A stretch of DNA of 5,906 nucleotides from JASFRS01 sp050114795 (GTDB taxonomy: Bacteria; Pseudomonadota; Alphaproteobacteria; Sphingomonadales; CAKZYD01). Location of the stretch: assembly GCA_050114795.1 (NCBI GenBank), contig JASFRS010000154.1, positions 1 to 5,906 of the forward strand, given 5' to 3'. Each line of letters starts with the position of its first letter. The stretch's first letter is position 1. Below, in pieces: positions 1-5,532 of the stretch. The notes under the pieces were generated by a model, which saw only the letters and a list, made by a program, of their open reading frames with translations, was not told where the DNA came from and did no database searches. A program made the translations under genes and the position numbers.

Positions 1-33
1 ATTTTTATCGAAATTCAAATTGGTGGTGTACAT
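1..33 (-). CDS. 5' end of a divergent gene (first 11 codons only)
   Basis: An ATG on the minus strand opens a frame that stays open to the window edge and reads MYTTNLNFDKN. A good Shine-Dalgarno AGGAG (plus-strand 43-47) sits 9 nt before the start, and a near-consensus promoter lies further upstream, so this is probably a real start. Eleven residues are too few to identify a family. The N-terminus faintly recalls isovaleryl-CoA and other acyl-CoA dehydrogenases, many of which begin with a short stretch containing LNF, and a TetR-type operator would suit such a gene. That is a guess only. The gene is transcribed away from the radical SAM cassette and shares its upstream region. Confidence 0.6.
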   Translation of the reverse strand, partial: MYTTNLNFDKN

Positions 34-64
34 GCCCCAATTCTCCTAAAAAATTTTCGCGCAT

Positions 65-93
65 ATTTTATAATAATCCGACCGGTCGGTCAA
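65..93 (-). promoter_or_regulatory. Sigma-70-type promoter of the divergent gene
   Basis: Read on the minus strand, TTGACC (93-88) and TAAAAT (70-65) are separated by exactly 17 nt. Each matches the consensus -35 or -10 hexamer at 5 of 6 positions. Transcription would start near position 58, giving a leader of about 25 nt that contains the AGGAG site before the ATG at 33. Spacing, hexamers and downstream SD agree with each other, but no transcript data are available. Confidence 0.6.
78..89. promoter_or_regulatory. TetR-family-type operator palindrome
   Basis: CCGACCGGTCGG is a perfect 12-bp palindrome. It falls within the -35 to -10 stretch of the divergent minus-strand promoter, so a bound protein would block RNA polymerase there. 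GACCG/CGGTC palindromes are common operators of TetR-family repressors. No TetR gene lies inside the window. The regulated gene is most likely the truncated minus-strand gene, though the site could also influence the plus-strand cassette about 250 bp away. Confidence 0.55.
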
Positions 94-97
94 TGAA

Positions 98-336
98 TTG
101 AAATACAATTATATCGTGTATTAAGATACGGTTTTTTATAGTCGTTTCAAATCATGGAATATTCAAGAAAAAATGAGGAAGTCAAAGCGACGAAAAAGGT
201 GCATATTAAGCTGAAAATGCAAGTCTATTTGGCTGAAAATTAACTATTGAAAGACGCTAGCAATCTAACTAACAATACAACTTATAGTATGAGTTGCGTG
301 GCATCAGCGGATTCGCATCGCAAAGGAATAAGGGCC
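98..336 (+). promoter_or_regulatory. AT-rich upstream region of the radical SAM cassette
   Basis: This stretch has no convincing gene and is visibly richer in A and T than the rest of the window. It must contain the promoter of the downstream cassette, but no single candidate is strong. TTGAAA (98-103) is followed after 18 nt by TAAGAT (122-127). TATAGT occurs at 137-142 and again at 283-288, each 5 of 6 to the -10 consensus but without a good -35. A 9-bp direct repeat GCTGAAAAT (210-218 and 232-240) repeats every 22 bp upstream of the second TATAGT. A 29-codon open frame (154-243) has no SD and is not called as a gene. Confidence 0.35.
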
Positions 337-702
337 ATGACTCATACCTATAAATTCCAGGCATCAAAAGATGTCCAACTTTCCAAAATGAATGAATCTG
401 AAATCCGCGAAATGGTTGTCCGGCAAGCTGACCAATATCTTAAAACTCTGCCGGAACAAGTCCGTGCAGCTCAGGTCAATTCGGTACAGCTCTCATCCAA
501 TCCTTTTGAAACCGTCAATGGCGGTGTTTGGGCGCAATGGACGCGGGCATGCTGCGACCGACGGGCTCAGATTGCGGACTTTATTAACCCCGAGATTGAT
601 GCGCTTCGCGGCGGGCTAACTGAAGAATTGGAGAAAGAAATGGGTCAAGACCATTTTGATTCCGACTTCGCAGTTCGCGCTGTCGCCAAAGCGCTTAAGT
701 AA
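337..702 (+). CDS. Small protein of unknown family; candidate RiPP precursor or radical SAM substrate (121 aa)
   Basis: I do not recognise this family. The start chosen is the ATG at 337, preceded by AAGGA about 9 nt upstream and a closer AGGG. In-frame TTG at 247 and ATG at 289 lack an SD. The product is hydrophilic, with no signal peptide or membrane segment. Residues 1-50 are charged and probably helical. Residues 55-76 break that pattern with N-P-F-E-T-V-N-G-G-V-W-A-Q-W-T-R-A-C-C, holding both tryptophans and both cysteines. Residues 77-121 are again charged, with a second GG at 92-93. It lies immediately before a radical SAM/SPASM gene, separated only by a strong hairpin. That position, its size and the distinctive middle segment suggest it is the substrate of the enzyme, with residues 55-76 as a possible core. 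At 121 aa it is long for a precursor, so it could instead be a folded partner protein. Confidence 0.6.
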   Translation: MTHTYKFQASKDVQLSKMNESEIREMVVRQADQYLKTLPEQVRAAQVNSVQLSSNPFETVNGGVWAQWTRACCDRRAQIADFINPEIDALRGGLTEELEKEMGQDHFDSDFAVRAVAKALK

Positions 703-731
703 TCTTTGTAAAGCGTTGTCTTCCCTGCATC

Positions 732-763
732 TGCCGGCCCATTTCTTTCCAGATGGGCCGGCA
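732..763 (+). terminator. Intercistronic hairpin (partial terminator or mRNA stabiliser)
   Basis: An 11-bp perfect GC-rich inverted repeat (TGCCGGCCCAT at 732-742, ATGGGCCGGCA at 753-763) has a 10-nt loop and lies 29 nt after the small-protein stop. The downstream sequence AATCACTTTT is only weakly U-rich, so full termination is unlikely. No separate promoter is apparent before the radical SAM gene 26 nt later. The likely role is to lower expression of the downstream enzyme genes or to protect the upstream mRNA, giving an excess of the small protein. That is typical of substrate-enzyme operons but is inferred here. Confidence 0.65.
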
Positions 764-789
764 AATCACTTTTAAGCGGAAGAAAATCC

Positions 790-2178
790 ATGAACCAATA
801 TGAGAAACTTCCCTCATCGCCGACAATGTTCAACCCCAACCGGGTCTTCGTCCGTGACCTCGGCTCCAAAATCCTTCTTATAGATCAGATGAATGCCCAC
901 TGGGTGATGGTCGAAAACAGCTATTGGCCGCTTTTAAGCCTGCTTCAATCACCGGAAGTGCCTCAAAACCTAAACTCTCAAGTCGCCGGATTACGCAACC
1001 TTCTTATTGAAAATGGGATCGGTGTGGGTGAGCGCCCTGACCCACAAGATTTAAATACGGTCATCATCAAACTCACCAAGAAATGTAATATCGCCTGCAC
1101 CTATTGTTACGATTTTGAAAATGGCGACCTAGCCCAACATGGCGATGTGGACGCGCTCAAGGATGCGCTAACCCAGGCGCTTAACATAGTGCCCGAAGGC
1201 AAAACCCTGCATATCATCTTCCATGGCGGAGAGCCCATGCTGGTTTGGGACATGCTGGAAACACTTGTCTGTCATGGTGAGACTGAGGCTTCAAAACTGG
1301 GACGGCGCATCAGTTTCCAGGGCCAAACCAATTTGACGACCCTGACTGCTCGCAAAGTTGCCTTTTCAGAGGCCCATAATATCGCCTGGGGCATTTCGCT
1401 TGATGGGACAGCGGACATCAATGACCGCTTTCGCAAACGAACTGACGGCAAAGGCAGCTATGCGCAATTCGAACGCTCCTATCAGCGTTATGGTGATTTT
1501 GTCCGCTCTTTTCCCATCCTTTCCACCATCACCATCGCCAATTGTGACAAGCTTCTGGAAACCGCACTGCATTTTCGCGATCTGAATATGGCGGGTTGGG
1601 ACTGGTCGCTCTTCCAGCCTATCGGGCGCGCCCGGGACAAAATTGACCATATCGGCATTGATAATGACGCCCTGCTTGCCTCCTGGCAGGAATTGTTTGG
1701 CGCTATTCTCCAAGGTACATTTGACGGATTTCCTGTGCAGCCGGTCCTGAAATATCTGAAGAATTTCATACAAGGCCCCGGTGAAAACATGTGTATGCGT
1801 CCACGCTGCGGCGCTGCACGGGATTTGCTCTCCATCTCTTATGATGGCGCTATTGAGGCCTGCGACTGCCTTGACCGCCAAGGCCCCCTAAGCCCCCTTG
1901 GTTTTTTGGACGAAACAAGCCTTGCAGAGGCAAGTGAAACAGAGATAGCGCAAAAAATCAAAGAACGTGATACAGTTAAAGACCATTGTTCAAATTGTCT
2001 TTGGTTTGGAGTGTGCGGCGGGACATGTCTCGCTCATGCAGGGGGGCTCCAATCAGTAGATGAGTTGCATTGTGCGTTATCGCAATTGGCTTTTGGTTCA
2101 ATTGCACGCTCCCTATCTGAATCAACACGGCTATTTGATTATTTAAGGAGCTGCACAAATGACCAAGGGCGTCTTTGA
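790..2178 (+). CDS. Radical SAM/SPASM enzyme, putative peptide maturase with N-terminal RRE-like domain (462 aa)
   Basis: This is a cytoplasmic iron-sulfur enzyme of the radical SAM superfamily. C99-x3-C103-x2-C106 binds the SAM-coordinating 4Fe-4S cluster, and GGEP (146-149) is the SAM amino-group motif. Further core elements are QTN (179-181) and SLDG (203-206). The C-terminus has a full SPASM pattern: C340, then G353-x4-C358, then C400-x2-C403-x5-C409-x3-C413 and C427. This predicts two auxiliary 4Fe-4S clusters, as in peptide-modifying enzymes and anaerobic sulfatase maturases. Residues about 15-85 read like a PqqD-type winged-helix recognition element (strands around KILLIDQ and HWVMVEN, then helices ending LLIENGIGV). 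This assignment is by pattern only. GGAAG 7 nt before the ATG supports the start. The small protein just upstream is the likely substrate and the following gene overlaps this one. The reaction cannot be read from the sequence; a sulfatase maturase is less likely because no sulfatase is nearby. Confidence 0.88.
   Translation: MNQYEKLPSSPTMFNPNRVFVRDLGSKILLIDQMNAHWVMVENSYWPLLSLLQSPEVPQNLNSQVAGLRNLLIENGIGVGERPDPQDLNTVIIKLTKKCNIACTYCYDFENGDLAQHGDVDALKDALTQALNIVPEGKTLHIIFHGGEPMLVWDMLETLVCHGETEASKLGRRISFQGQTNLTTLTARKVAFSEAHNIAWGISLDGTADINDRFRKRTDGKGSYAQFERSYQRYGDFVRSFPILSTITIANCDKLLETALHFRDLNMAGWDWSLFQPIGRARDKIDHIGIDNDALLASWQELFGAILQGTFDGFPVQPVLKYLKNFIQGPGENMCMRPRCGAARDLLSISYDGAIEACDCLDRQGPLSPLGFLDETSLAEASETEIAQKIKERDTVKDHCSNCLWFGVCGGTCLAHAGGLQSVDELHCALSQLAFGSIARSLSESTRLFDYLRSCTNDQGRL
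2145..2150 (+). promoter_or_regulatory. Strong ribosome binding site inside the end of the radical SAM gene
   Basis: AAGGAG lies 8 nt before the ATG at 2159 and is embedded in the last codons of the radical SAM gene. It fixes the start of the third cassette gene and, with the 20-bp overlap of the two frames, indicates translational coupling. Confidence 0.8.
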
Positions 2179-3046
2179 TGTCGAACGTTTTGAAGTCATC
2201 GTCAAACTGCAAACCATGCTGCATGATGCTGCCTGGCGGAAAGTTCTGTCTCATATAAAACCCGAACAATATAGCGCAATTTGTGACGATGTTCTCTCTG
2301 AGCATGAAGCCGCATTCTTAGACCCGTTAAGAGACGCGCTGGAGAAGCTGGGCTTAAAAGGTAAAGGCCTCGCACGCAAAGCTCTTGAGCACCAAATCGC
2401 TTGCCACTGCCGCGAAGCCCGTGCCTATGAAGACATCGTCGGTGCACGCATGATTAAATTTGAAGGTTTGGAAAATGTACCTGATAAAGGAGACAAACCT
2501 ATTATCGTTATCTTGCCCATGACAGTGTTAACCGCAGATGCCTTAGCGGTACTGGACCAAATCCGAGATACGCTCTTAAAGGATCGACCCTTCATTGTTT
2601 ATGGAGATGGCATGGAAGCTTATCAGGCCTATTTCCCAGATCATAAAAACTATTTCCCGAAAGACACGGCTCATCCGACAAAGGAGATACGCGCCGTACT
2701 TGAGAAAAATGGCGTCTATTTCACCTATTGCGACTTTAATTACGCAGGTAAGGCGTCAATTGAGGGTAAATTTCTTGGCGAGGACCGTAGTTTCTCAAAA
2801 GGCTTTGTAAATCTGGCGGCAACAACAAAGCCACATCTCCTGCCCCTGAACATTCAACTCAAAGATGAAATTTTGAATGTTACCATTTCCAAAGGCAAAG
2901 CCTTGCGTTCAACCAAAGACGATGATGCCGCGCTCAAGCGCGTGGCGAATAGCATTGCAGAACTGCTGGAGGCCGAAGTTAAAAAAGTCGGCCACCAGTG
3001 GCTTTTGCTGCTTACCCTAACCGGAGATGCGGAGCAGATGGGATGA
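2159..3046 (+). CDS. LpxL/HtrB-like (LPLAT-fold) protein, apparently lacking the HX4D/E catalytic motif (295 aa)
   Basis: The second half resembles lipid A and related lysophospholipid acyltransferases. A segment ending in FEGLENV precedes the strand PIIVILP (114-120). GVYFTYCDFNYAG (185-197) matches the family's G-v-x-x-x-x-D block, and FLGEDRSFSKGFVNLAATTKPHLLPL (205-230) matches the block in which a phenylalanine-glycine loop leads to LA and a strand ending in a proline. The C-terminal HQWLLLL (279-285) matches the usual QW element. The histidine of H-x4-D/E, expected straight after the first strand, is missing: the sequence there is P120-MTVLTADA. No transmembrane anchor is evident, whereas LpxL has one. 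The first 90 residues are a charged helical extension I do not recognise. It overlaps the radical SAM gene by 20 bp, so it probably acts in the same pathway. It may acylate a product by altered chemistry, or it may be a non-catalytic binding protein. The gene is secure; the family call is moderate. Confidence 0.6.
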   Translation: MTKGVFDVERFEVIVKLQTMLHDAAWRKVLSHIKPEQYSAICDDVLSEHEAAFLDPLRDALEKLGLKGKGLARKALEHQIACHCREARAYEDIVGARMIKFEGLENVPDKGDKPIIVILPMTVLTADALAVLDQIRDTLLKDRPFIVYGDGMEAYQAYFPDHKNYFPKDTAHPTKEIRAVLEKNGVYFTYCDFNYAGKASIEGKFLGEDRSFSKGFVNLAATTKPHLLPLNIQLKDEILNVTISKGKALRSTKDDDAALKRVANSIAELLEAEVKKVGHQWLLLLTLTGDAEQMG

Positions 3047-3048
3047 GC

Positions 3049-3651
3049 CTAGTCAGAGCCGCCTTCTTCTTGGGGGGCGGCTTTGGCAACACCCACAAGG
3101 GCAGGGCGCAACAGGCGATCTTTCAACACATAGCCTGGCTGCATGACCTGACAAACAGTGCCCGGCTTGGTGTCATTGGTTGGAACTTCGAACATGGCCT
3201 GATGCAGGTTATGGTCGAATTTCTCACCTTCAGGGATGACTTTGCGAATACCGTGACGTTCAAAAACAGCCAGAAGCTCCCGCTCCGTCATTTCAACACC
3301 GGAAATCACAGTTGAGAAGGCGCTGTCCGCCTTTTGCTCTTCCGTCACAGCTTCCAAAGCCCGGCGCAGATTATCCGCGACATTCAGCAATTCCCGCGCA
3401 AAACCGGTTACGGCATAGGATGAGGCATCCGCTTTTTCGCGCTCAGAGCGACGGCGGATATTTTCCGTTTCAGCCACCGCACGCAGCAGACGGTCTTTTA
3501 AGTCTGCTACTTCGCTTTCGACAGTTTCCAGTTTCGCATGAACATCAGATGTAATGTCTTCCACGTCACCCGTTTCCACTTGGGCGTCTTGAGCCTCTTG
3601 GTTTTCCACTTCGCTTAAATCCTGATGCGCTTTTTTGTCTTCATTCGCCAT
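3049..3651 (-). CDS. grpE: GrpE, nucleotide exchange factor of DnaK (200 aa)
   Basis: GrpE is a cytoplasmic homodimer that releases ADP from DnaK in the Hsp70 folding cycle and acts as a thermosensor. Residues 1-36 are an acidic disordered tail. Residues about 37-100 form the long coiled-coil helix, with the RRRSEREK stretch at 66-73. The helical bundle region follows, and then the C-terminal beta domain. The latter carries the family signature: KFDHNLHQAMFEVP (144-157), PGTV (163-166) and QPGYVLKDRLLRPALVGV (171-188). Length is normal. Its SD AAGGGTGA (plus-strand 3661-3668) overlaps the stop codon of hrcA 16 nt upstream, so the two genes are cotranscribed and probably coupled. Its stop lies 2 bp from the stop of the convergent LPLAT-like gene. 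dnaK is not in the window. Confidence 0.97.
   Translation of the reverse strand: MANEDKKAHQDLSEVENQEAQDAQVETGDVEDITSDVHAKLETVESEVADLKDRLLRAVAETENIRRRSEREKADASSYAVTGFARELLNVADNLRRALEAVTEEQKADSAFSTVISGVEMTERELLAVFERHGIRKVIPEGEKFDHNLHQAMFEVPTNDTKPGTVCQVMQPGYVLKDRLLRPALVGVAKAAPQEEGGSD
3057..3082 (+). terminator. Possible terminator hairpin for the radical SAM cassette
   Basis: AGCCGCC (3057-3063) and GGCGGCT (3076-3082) form a 7-bp stem with a 12-nt loop, 10 nt after the stop of the LPLAT-like gene, followed by TTTGG. The U-tract is short, so termination efficiency is doubtful. The sequence also encodes the last residues of grpE on the other strand, so part of the symmetry may reflect its coding sequence. 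Confidence 0.3.
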
Positions 3652-3667
3652 TGCGCTTATTCACCCT

Positions 3668-4705
3668 TCATAGAACTTCGCTTAAAAGCCGACCGGTGAA
3701 ATCCACCATGGGCACGATACGTGCGTAATTCAGCCTTGTCGGACCAATCACACCAATCACGCCGACAATCTGGTCCGCACTGTTTATATAGGGACGGGCA
3801 ATAACGGATGAACCCGATAAAGAAAACAAATTGTTTTCAGAACCGATAAAAACCCGCACGCCTTCCCCTTCGCGTGCTAAATCCAGCACGCGGATAAGGT
3901 CTTGTTTTGTCTCTAGATCCTCAAAAAGCCGCCTGATGCGTTCCAAATCTTCTATAGCCTTTACATCTTCCAGCAGATTCGCGCGCCCACGCACAATAAG
4001 CTGGCTATGATCCTTTGACCCACCCGCCCAGACAGCCAGGCCGCGTTCCACCACAGAAGTTGTTAAATTATCCAGCTCCGCCCGGCGCTCTTTCAGTTCT
4101 TTGGAGATTTCACGTTTCGCATCTTCCAGCGTTCGCCCCATCATCCGGGTATTGAGATAATTTGATGCCTGCATCAACGCCGATGGTGGCAGACCTAAAG
4201 GCAGTTGCACGACCCGGTTCTCAACACTGCCATCCTGACCCACCAATATCGCCAATGCTCTATCAGGACTAAGACTCACAAATTCAATATGGCGAACTTG
4301 TGGCTCTGCCTTTGGCACCAACACCATAGCTGCGGTTTGGGATAGGCCGGATAAGGCCTCCATGGCATGGGTTAAGACATCTTCCACATTACGCCCATCC
4401 AGGCGACAACGTGCTTCCAGCGCCTCACGCTCTTTTTTTCCCAAATTGCCGGCCTGCATCATGCCGTCCACAAACAGGCGAAGACCTAAATCCGTCGGGC
4501 GACGACCGGCCGAGGTATGTGGAGCCATTAACAGGCCCAAATCCTCTAAATCCGCCATGACATTGCGAATGCTGGCAGCGGATAAGTCAATACCGGGCAC
4601 GCGCGAAATGGTGCGCGACCCAACAGGCTCGCCCGAGTTTATATAGGTTTCCACAATCAGCCGGAAGATATCACGGCTGCGTGTGTTTAATTCCGCAATG
4701 TCCAT
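3668..4705 (-). CDS. hrcA: HrcA, heat-inducible transcription repressor (345 aa)
   Basis: HrcA represses chaperone genes (groESL in alphaproteobacteria) by binding the CIRCE inverted repeat, and its activity depends on GroEL. Residues 1-75 form the winged-helix DNA-binding domain with the family sequence [13 protein letters not shown] (22-34), [19 protein letters not shown] (41-59) and HTSAGRRPT (63-71). The middle holds the dimerisation and insert region. The C-terminus carries [19 protein letters not shown] (314-332). Length matches the family. The ATG at 4705 gives the canonical N-terminus [14 protein letters not shown] but has no SD in the preceding bases; a heat-shock-type promoter ends only a few nt before it. 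It is first in an operon with grpE and divergent from rph. No CIRCE element (TTAGCACTC-N9-GAGTGCTAA) was seen in the window, so autoregulation at this promoter is not supported. Confidence 0.97.
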   Translation of the reverse strand: MDIAELNTRSRDIFRLIVETYINSGEPVGSRTISRVPGIDLSAASIRNVMADLEDLGLLMAPHTSAGRRPTDLGLRLFVDGMMQAGNLGKKEREALEARCRLDGRNVEDVLTHAMEALSGLSQTAAMVLVPKAEPQVRHIEFVSLSPDRALAILVGQDGSVENRVVQLPLGLPPSALMQASNYLNTRMMGRTLEDAKREISKELKERRAELDNLTTSVVERGLAVWAGGSKDHSQLIVRGRANLLEDVKAIEDLERIRRLFEDLETKQDLIRVLDLAREGEGVRVFIGSENNLFSLSGSSVIARPYINSADQIVGVIGVIGPTRLNYARIVPMVDFTGRLLSEVL

Positions 4706-4709
4706 GGCG

Positions 4710-4741
4710 CCAATGTAGGTATCCTATGCGCCTATCGCAAG
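4710..4741 (-). promoter_or_regulatory. RpoH (sigma-32)-type promoter of hrcA-grpE
   Basis: On the minus strand CTTG (4741-4738) is followed after 18 nt by CCTACATTGG (4719-4710). The alphaproteobacterial RpoH consensus, as I recall it, is CTTG-N17/18-CYTATNTNNG, and only one base of the -10 part differs. The same bases also read as a weak sigma-70 promoter (TTGCGA-N17-TACATT, 4 of 6 at each box). The expected transcription start falls at or within a few nt of the hrcA ATG at 4705, which agrees with the missing SD. Confidence 0.55.
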
Positions 4742-4809
4742 ACTGGACGCGGCTTTCTCAACAAGGTACAAGCGCGGCTTCAAATAAGAATTTATGCAGG
4801 AGAGCCATC

Positions 4810-5529
4810 ATGCGCCCATCAGGCCGCAGCACCGACCAAATGCGGGACATCACAATGACACCCGGTTTTGCCAAACATGCGGAAGGCTCTTGCCTTGTGC
4901 AATTTGGTGACACCCATGTGCTCTGTACCGCTTCTTTGGAGGAACGCGCTCCTTCTTTCCTGCGCGATACGGGTAAAGGCTGGGTAACAGCCGAATATGG
5001 CATGCTGCCACGTTCCACCCACAGCCGGATGGCGCGTGAAGCCGCCAAAGGTAAGCAAAGTGGCCGGACGCAGGAAATTCAGCGTCTGATTGGCCGCAGC
5101 CTCCGCGCGGTAACGAATTTAGAACTGATTGGCGAACGCCAAATCCGCATCGACTGTGACGTCATTCAAGCTGATGGCGGCACACGGACAGCAGCCATCT
5201 CCGGTGGTTATGTGGCTTTGGCACTGTGCTTTAAGAAAATGATGAAAGAGGGCTATATCCTGCAGAATCCTCTGGCATCCAAAGTGGCTGCCATTTCCTG
5301 CGGCATTCACAATGGTCAGGCCGTATTGGACCTCGACTATGTGGAAGATAGCAGTGCCCATACGGATGCGAATTTCGTGCTGACTGACAAAGGCGGCATC
5401 GTTGAAATTCAAGGCACTGCCGAACAGGACCCGTTTAGCGAAGAACAATTCCTGCGCCTGCTTCGCCTGGCGCGTATCGGGTGTGATAAAGTCTTTGCCG
5501 CGCAAGAGGCTGCAATAAAAGAGGCATAA
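4810..5529 (+). CDS. rph: Ribonuclease PH (239 aa)
   Basis: RNase PH is a phosphate-dependent 3'-to-5' exoribonuclease that trims the 3' ends of tRNA precursors, working as a hexameric ring in the cytoplasm. The sequence has the family N-terminus [13 protein letters not shown] (2-14) and [10 protein letters not shown] (33-42). [19 protein letters not shown] (68-86) ends in the phosphate-binding arginine R86, and GGTRTA (123-128) carries R126. The acidic catalytic region is [13 protein letters not shown] (174-186), with D180 and D186 in the positions of the known catalytic aspartates. [14 protein letters not shown] (201-214) completes the family pattern. Length is normal. The ATG at 4810 is chosen because of AGGAG 7 nt upstream and because it gives the canonical N-terminus. 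The frame is open upstream to 4681, but that part overlaps hrcA and is not family sequence. It is divergent from hrcA, a common alphaproteobacterial arrangement. Confidence 0.97.
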   Translation: MRPSGRSTDQMRDITMTPGFAKHAEGSCLVQFGDTHVLCTASLEERAPSFLRDTGKGWVTAEYGMLPRSTHSRMAREAAKGKQSGRTQEIQRLIGRSLRAVTNLELIGERQIRIDCDVIQADGGTRTAAISGGYVALALCFKKMMKEGYILQNPLASKVAAISCGIHNGQAVLDLDYVEDSSAHTDANFVLTDKGGIVEIQGTAEQDPFSEEQFLRLLRLARIGCDKVFAAQEAAIKEA

Positions 5530-5532
5530 ACC

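Noticed and set aside
96..110. Short inverted repeat AATTG-AAATA-CAATT
   Set aside because: A 5-bp AT-rich repeat is expected by chance in this AT-rich stretch and has no supporting context.
247..336. Longer N-terminus for the small protein (TTG at 247 or ATG at 289)
   Set aside because: Neither start has an SD, the extension is compositionally unlike the rest of the protein, and ATG 337 has AAGGA at good spacing.
1366..1881. 171-codon minus-strand open frame
   Set aside because: It lies wholly antisense to the radical SAM gene, whose motifs prove the plus-strand frame; the antisense product matches nothing I recognise.
790..2178. Anaerobic sulfatase maturase identity for the radical SAM enzyme
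   Set aside because: The cysteine pattern is shared by all SPASM enzymes; there is no sulfatase gene nearby, and the N-terminal RRE-like domain and small upstream gene fit a peptide maturase better.
4681..4809. 43-codon upstream extension of rph
   Set aside because: It overlaps the start of hrcA, has no SD, and the canonical RNase PH N-terminus begins at the ATG at 4810 with AGGAG in front.
4706..4809. CIRCE operator in the hrcA-rph intergenic region
   Set aside because: No TTAGCACTC-N9-GAGTGCTAA or close variant was found on either strand there or elsewhere in the window.
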